Assembly (NCBI GenBank): GCA_035772735.1
Contig: JASDFA010000006.1
Location: forward strand, 61,458,001 to 61,522,000
Direction: 5' to 3'
Length of the DNA: 64,000 nucleotides
From: Datura wrightii
Taxonomy: Eukaryota > Streptophyta > Magnoliopsida > Solanales > Solanaceae
Shown: piece after piece, positions 59,225 to 64,000 of the stretch
How the letters are laid out: every line of letters starts with the position of its first letter
How positions within the stretch are numbered: the stretch's first letter is position 1
Program-made: the position numbers and the translations under genes
The notes under the pieces: generated by a model
The model's input: only the letters and a program-made list of their open reading frames with translations
Told to the model about the DNA's origin: nothing
Databases searched by the model: none

Positions 59225-60510
59225 AGGTAGAGAAAAGGAACTTCCTGGGCCGCTATGCATCATCATCAGGATTATGCTCTGGATCATCGTCATCCTCATC
59301 ATCATCTTCATTATCAGTCTGCATTTCTCCCATAGAAGCGTCATCCTCCTCCTCATCATTGTCCAGATCATCAACTCCATTAGTGAGTACCGTGGCCTCA
59401 TCATCATCCAGTGGCTCCTCAGAGGCAAGTTCCACTCTACATATCTACATGGCACTCTCTATGAGTGTGTATCTATCCTTTAGGGCCACAATATTATCAT
59501 CTATGGCAGGTCAGATTTTCAATCCTCAACTGCAACACCAACATGCCAAATATACGACCTCTCCAACTATCATCACGTGCTTGGAAATCAGCTATGGTAA
59601 GTGATGGAGCTATGGAAGTTATGGGCTCCTCTACTTTATTCATATCCATTATTTTGCCTGGTAGAGGCCCTGATCTCGTTAGACGAAGGTCTTCCTCTTC
59701 CTCTTTAATGCCTTCCTCTCTAAAAACTAGGTTAGTAGGCCCAATAATAGTACTTCCATCTACATAGTCCTCGATCTCTCATATTGTCTCAGAGCACTGC
59801 ACCAATATATATTTGTATTCCTTTGATTAGCATGTATACCAATATACTTAGCTCTCCTTTGATTTTTTTCATATGAGTCCCAGGTAGTAACACAACACAA
59901 ACCAAACTTCATCTTGACTTTCTCCTTCTTATTCAGGTAGGAGAATGCTAGTGTGGAGTGAGTTCCGTTATGGTACCTTTCCCAATGGGTTGAAGAATGC
60001 TCACCAGAAAGAGTATGGAGGATGTCTCTGTATTGGGGCCTCTCCAGCGGAATGAAGTATTATGACGGGTCTACTCTAGGCGTCTCAAGGAAAGCATTGA
60101 ATCTCTTGTAAGTGAAACAGACCACCTGACCCCGTATTTTGAATTTGGTGCTCTCCCCAAAAGAAGTATCCCATTTTGCATAAATTTCCTCACCAAAGTG
60201 AGGTTGCACACCTCCAACTTGGCAAACATATAGCCTAGCCCCAAATCACGGACATTGTCCTAAATAGTGGGGAACTCAAGTGCAAGGCGGCTTTCATCAA
60301 TCCAATTTTCAAGAGAATATTTGACCTCCGTTTGTGTTTTGAACCATGATAGTCCATGAGGCTCCACTACTCTCTCTCCAAACTTCCTAGTAGGGGATCC
60401 CGTAGCCGATGAAGAACTTGACCCTTTATGCCTTTTCGTAGCCGCTTGAAACCCTCGCCAATTGCCACTATCTACTTTTCTTTGTTAGCATTGATGCCAT
60501 GATACCTGTC
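59225..60510 (-). pseudogene. D single ORF (plant transposon protein type), acidic tail
   Basis: Function unknown. A probable start is the minus-strand ATG near 60500, after a TTTGTTTGACAG splice-acceptor-like phrase; an early stop follows. Legible text includes GSSSSSATGSPTRKFGE near 60410, PHGLSWFKTQTEVKY and NWIDESRLALEFPTI near 60340-60270, and NLTLVRKF near 60205. The text then shifts frame. It ends in an Asp/Glu-rich tail, read in frame from 59435 to 59253, with runs such as DNDEEEDD and DNEDDDEDDDD. The family recurs in Athila-type and non-autonomous elements; A's third ORF is a relative. The identification is from remembered phrases. Confidence 0.6.
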
Positions 60511-61363
60511 AAACAAAAATAAAGAACTACACAAAATTAGTTTTTGAACAAAATGGATAGCTAATTAGGTGTAACGGGTGCAAAGTAACCCCACACTTAA
60601 TTCACTAGAATACTTGTGAGAATTTGTCAAATAGGATACTCAAGACTTCCCCTACTATCATCCAAATCTCAAACTCCATAATATTCACTAACATCCTATT
60701 GCAACAAAGTTCATAAATTTCTCACACCTCTCCTCTATTAATTCTTTCATGAATGCCTCACTTGGGCAATTCCTTTCACCCTCCCTCTATTAATTCATCA
60801 TTCCAGTAATTCATACATGGAAGTAGCTACATTCAATTCATTCAACAACCAACAAGAAATTTACTATAATCCATTAGGAAAACTTGAATTTCTCAACAAC
60901 TCAAGATTCTTCACATTCCAGACTTTAAGAATAAAGTACTTTCTCTCTCTACAATGAATATTCTACCTACCAAAATCATGAATTTGAATTTATCCATCCC
61001 CTTCATCCGCACAACTTCAAATCACTACATTAAATCAAAAATAAGCAACCCAACATGGATAACATATTATCATGACAGAATTTAAGAGATTAAAGATCAT
61101 GAAACCCACATTATGAAACATAAAGTTTTCATCAACAATGGTGATTTTAGATCTTTATCTTGGGGAGGAAGGATATGGGGGCATGCTTTTAACACTACAT
61201 AACAAAGAGAGAATAAAATTACTTACTTGAATTGAAAAGACCAGCTTCCCCAAGCTTCATGGAGAAGACAACAACAGAGGACAAGGAAGACAGAGTTACG
61301 ACCCTTTTGAGAGAAGAGAGTGAATTCTATTTTGCTTTTTGTTTTGAATTTTAGTGAGAGGGG
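60511..61363 (-). other. D 5' leader, with possible intron
   Basis: Noncoding. Read on the minus strand, AAGTAAGTAATTTT near 61230 resembles a splice donor and TTTTGTTTGACAGGT near 60510 an acceptor, so the ORF may have been made from a spliced leader. Cut at 61363 by element F. Confidence 0.4.
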
Positions 61364-62745
61364 TGATAACGTCCAAATTCACTCCTCGTTAGAAAATCAA
61401 ATATACCTGACAAGTGTCAGAGTCGAATCCCATAGGGAATAGTACTTAGATGACACAAAAGTTGTCTATCAAGTCAAATTAAGAAGCATCATTGTATTTT
61501 AAACAAACAAATAAAAATTGGGGGTTCCAAAGGTTGCTATTAAAATGTCAAAACTACTAGTGATCAAACAACAAGATAACCAACTTGAATTAACAAAAGT
61601 GAGCAACAGATGCGGGTATGCTTTTGAATGGGGTGTCTATTGGATTGGAATTTACTAGACAATCAAATTATTACTCAAAAATATAAATAGCCATGGACGA
61701 GGTGGAACCCAATGTTTGTCAACCACGAGGGTGCCTTTTACCTTGGGTTTTCTCAAACCTCAAGGTTCCAAACAATATAACCAATAAGACTTAGGTCAGA
61801 TTTGAGCAATTTCTATCCTGAAGTCTCTCATGGGTGAATAATTATGGGTATTAGCAATCTCTATCCTAACCCCATAATCAACACCCAATTACCCACCATT
61901 GCTTTCTCAGCAATACTTAATTTCTCTTTTCCAAGCAAATATTGAGTTTGTAAATATCACCCACATTTGCAACTATGAGTAATTTAATTATAAATTAGGA
62001 GAAAACAACAGATTTATATCAAATGAGTAACTCTAAGATTAATCTAACAACACCCAATCCAATTTAACCCCAACTCATGCACACACCCCTAGCAAAGAGA
62101 TTTAGCTACTCATTGATGAGAAATACAACATTAAATTAACAATTAAAATCATGGAATTCATCTAAAGTTAAATTTAAGCTCACAAATGTCTTCAATGGAG
62201 GTTGTTTACCTTGAAGAAGAAGAAGGAAAAAGCTATGTAATATTCTATCTCTCTCGAACTTTCTGTTCTCTACAAATCTCGAAGGAATGTTCAGGTACTT
62301 TCTAAAAGAATATATAGAAATAGGTCAAAATTCTCCTAAATTTCTATGCTGGATGATTTTTCCCTTCCCGCAGGTGGTGTCACTTGTTAGTCACCAACGT
62401 TCCACCAGTGCCCATCAGCGGAAAGCCGCTGCATTGCAGGTGCTAAGGAAGTGAGCCTGGGTCCAACCAATGGTTCGCAAGTGCTGACCCACGTTCCACC
62501 GGTGCTCATTCCAATTTGGTCCAGTAGCTTCTACATTCCAGTTGGTGTTTCGCCGGTCCTATCCAATCAAGCGTCAGTACTCTTCTTAAATTCCATTCTT
62601 TTTCTCAAGTTTTTCCTTTCTCTCCTTAAATTAAATAAATGCTAAACAAAAAGATAAAGAGCATAAAATTCCCTTAAATTATTTGAAAACTAAGAAAAAG
62701 CTCATGTTTACAATCCTAATGAGTTAGTAAATTACCAATTCATCA
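61364..62745 (-). repeat. F 3' LTR (1382 bp)
   Basis: The minus strand starts TGATGAATTGGTAATTTAC at 62745, directly after TCAAGTTTGGGGGTT, its polypurine tract, and ends ACGTTATCA at 61364. The U5-side GTCGAATCCCATAGGGAATAG word is near 61422. A fragment of the same family is at 39545-40290. AGCGGAAAGCCGCTG and GTTCCACCGGTGC palindromic words occur near 62417 and 62492. Confidence 0.85.
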
Positions 62746-64000
62746 AACCCCCAAACTTGAATTGTTGTTTGTCCTCAAGTAATGAAATTCTTTACATCTA
62801 AACTTAGAAATAAGCATGACATCTGAGATTATGCACAAGGGACCACTACAACCTAGATAACTCAAAATTTCTCACCAACACAAAGGAAAAAGGAGACTCG
62901 GCCCTTTACACAAATACTACAAGAGATGAACATAATCAATTTGGCTGATTCACATTTAATTTCTTAATTCAAATAAAGGGTCCTTGATGTTCATAGAAAT
63001 CTTATAGAGCATCTCAAGTCATAAAAAAATTCACATTCAAAGTTTGCCTTCAAGATCACCACAATCTTGTCTCAATCATATCTTTTGGCACATGCAAGCA
63101 TGTCCCCCAATGAGGTGATGCTACTCACAACAAGAGAGAATCCCATTTAGTAATAAAAAAATTCACATTCAAGGGATTATAGAATGAAACAATTATGCTC
63201 ACTCTCACAAAGAAATTATCATGCATATAACTAGACCCATAGACTTTCCCTTTTTGTAACTCGCCACTAATGTAGAGTTGCTACACTTAAAATTAATTAG
63301 GTCTTGGAGGTCATGATGTAGGGTAGGGGTAAAGGTAGGTTTACTTTTAAGTTCTAGTAACTAGAACCTCCCTAATGCCCTTTGTGAATCTGGTTACATG
63401 CTCCATTTCCTCTTAAATTACCCTTTCCTTATCTCTCATTAACGTCATTTCCACTTTTGAAACAAGGGCGCTTCTTATCTCTCCTTAGTAACCACTTTCA
63501 TCTTATTTGAGCAAGAGGTAGCACCTTTTTACAACTCAATTATTTTCACTCAAGCAATTAATTCATTCCTTTCATGATATGGTGCTACCTCGCATTGAAG
63601 TTCACATTGTTTTTCCCATTTACCTTCTTGCAACCCCTAAACTTAGGCTTTTGCCTCGTCTTTCCCTTTTATATTCCCACACTTTTGGGTCTTTGAGCAT
63701 CATTTTTGCATTTTTTCTCACAATTAGCACTAGGGAGGGTGGGTACCAAAGAGGGATTACAAAAGGGGTATTGGGTTTGTAACGTAGTTTCCAAGAAAAA
63801 GGCTTAAAGGCTCAACATTGGCTAACAAGGATTCACCTTCAAGGAGGTCATATCGGTAAAGTAGCTATCTGAAAGAAAGCCTAAAATCATCTTCCAAGTG
63901 CAACTACAACTAGGATTTCACCTTGAGTCACACATGGGGCAAGTTCTAGACAATCATTCATTCAAGAGAATCCAACTATCACCTTTTTCCACAATGCATC
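62746..64000 (-). other. F 3' UTR, continues past the window
   Basis: Begins with the polypurine tract (62746-62760) and is otherwise noncoding as far as the window end. It shares short phrases with D's 3' UTR, for example AAGGCTTAAAGGCTCAA near 63802. F's coding region would lie further right. Confidence 0.65.

Larger units (their letters stand above)
55834..61363 (-). mobile_element. Element D: non-autonomous, Athila-related, visible part
   Basis: Minus-strand order is leader, one ORF, 3' UTR, polypurine tract and 3' LTR. No gag-pol homology is seen. D's 5' LTR would lie to the right, past element F, which is inserted in its leader at 61364, so it is outside the window. D itself is inserted in E. 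Confidence 0.75.

Noticed and set aside
59157..59483. Hydrophobic Ile/Leu-rich frame on the plus strand, looks like a membrane protein
   Set aside because: It is the antisense of the Asp/Glu-rich tail of D's ORF; GAT repeats read as ATC on the other strand.
190..64000. Integrated plant pararetrovirus as source of the RT genes
   Set aside because: Each RT is linked to integrase, and the elements with visible ends have LTRs, tRNA primer sites and target duplications, which is the retrotransposon plan; no movement or coat protein text was seen.

Overview
This window is repeat-rich plant nuclear DNA made almost entirely of nested, decayed LTR retrotransposons. I found no intact host gene, tRNA, rRNA or CRISPR array. 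The organism is most likely a dicot, and the LTR style (long LTRs, Tekay/Del chromoviruses and Athila elements side by side) suggests Solanaceae. That last step is inference from family resemblance and no search was run.

Layout, left to right. 1-189 is the tail of an LTR inserted into the 5' LTR of element T1. T1 (190-9190, + strand) is a Tekay-type Ty3/gypsy chromovirus with both LTRs, a primer-binding site, degenerate gag-pol with a chromodomain, and a polypurine tract. T1 lies in the 3' LTR of element A (9191-21253, - strand). A is an Athila-type element that keeps gag-protease and a third ORF but has no reverse transcriptase, RNase H or integrase; it also holds a Tekay solo LTR (10012-12310). 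From 21254 to 28336 is older, poorly resolved DNA with a coding relic and a solo LTR with a perfect duplication (23828-25954). Element B (28342-37884, + strand) has an LTR like that of A, perfect ATGCA target duplications, a degenerate pol and no gag-protease. Its integrase is interrupted by a 1505-bp solo LTR (32767-34271).

37890-40290 holds truncated LTR pieces. Element C (about 40297-47416, + strand) is a second Tekay chromovirus that has lost its 5' end. Another solo LTR (47419-50216, perfect ACAGT duplication) sits at its right edge. From 50222 to 55833 run scattered pieces of a minus-strand gypsy pol (E), split by a D-family solo LTR (50770-52381) and a Tekay solo LTR (53244-55753). Element D (55834 to at least 61363, - strand) is a non-autonomous element with one ORF and an acidic tail. 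Element F (61364 to beyond 64000, - strand) is inserted in D's 5' leader.

How the parts relate. A and B have closely similar LTRs but complementary losses: one retains gag-pro and ORF3, the other pol. Five solo LTRs have recognisable 5-bp duplications, and one pair of LTRs differs by an exact 92-bp deletion between 9-bp repeats, so recombination has been removing DNA. Stop codons are mostly TAG where Gln or Trp is expected, which fits decay of methylated cytosines. The U3 parts of several LTR families carry dense short palindromic words upstream of TATA boxes; the word ACGACTCGT is shared by the Tekay and Athila lineages. Coordinates of decayed coding parts are approximate. LTR ends supported by TG...CA and target duplications are reliable to within a few bases.
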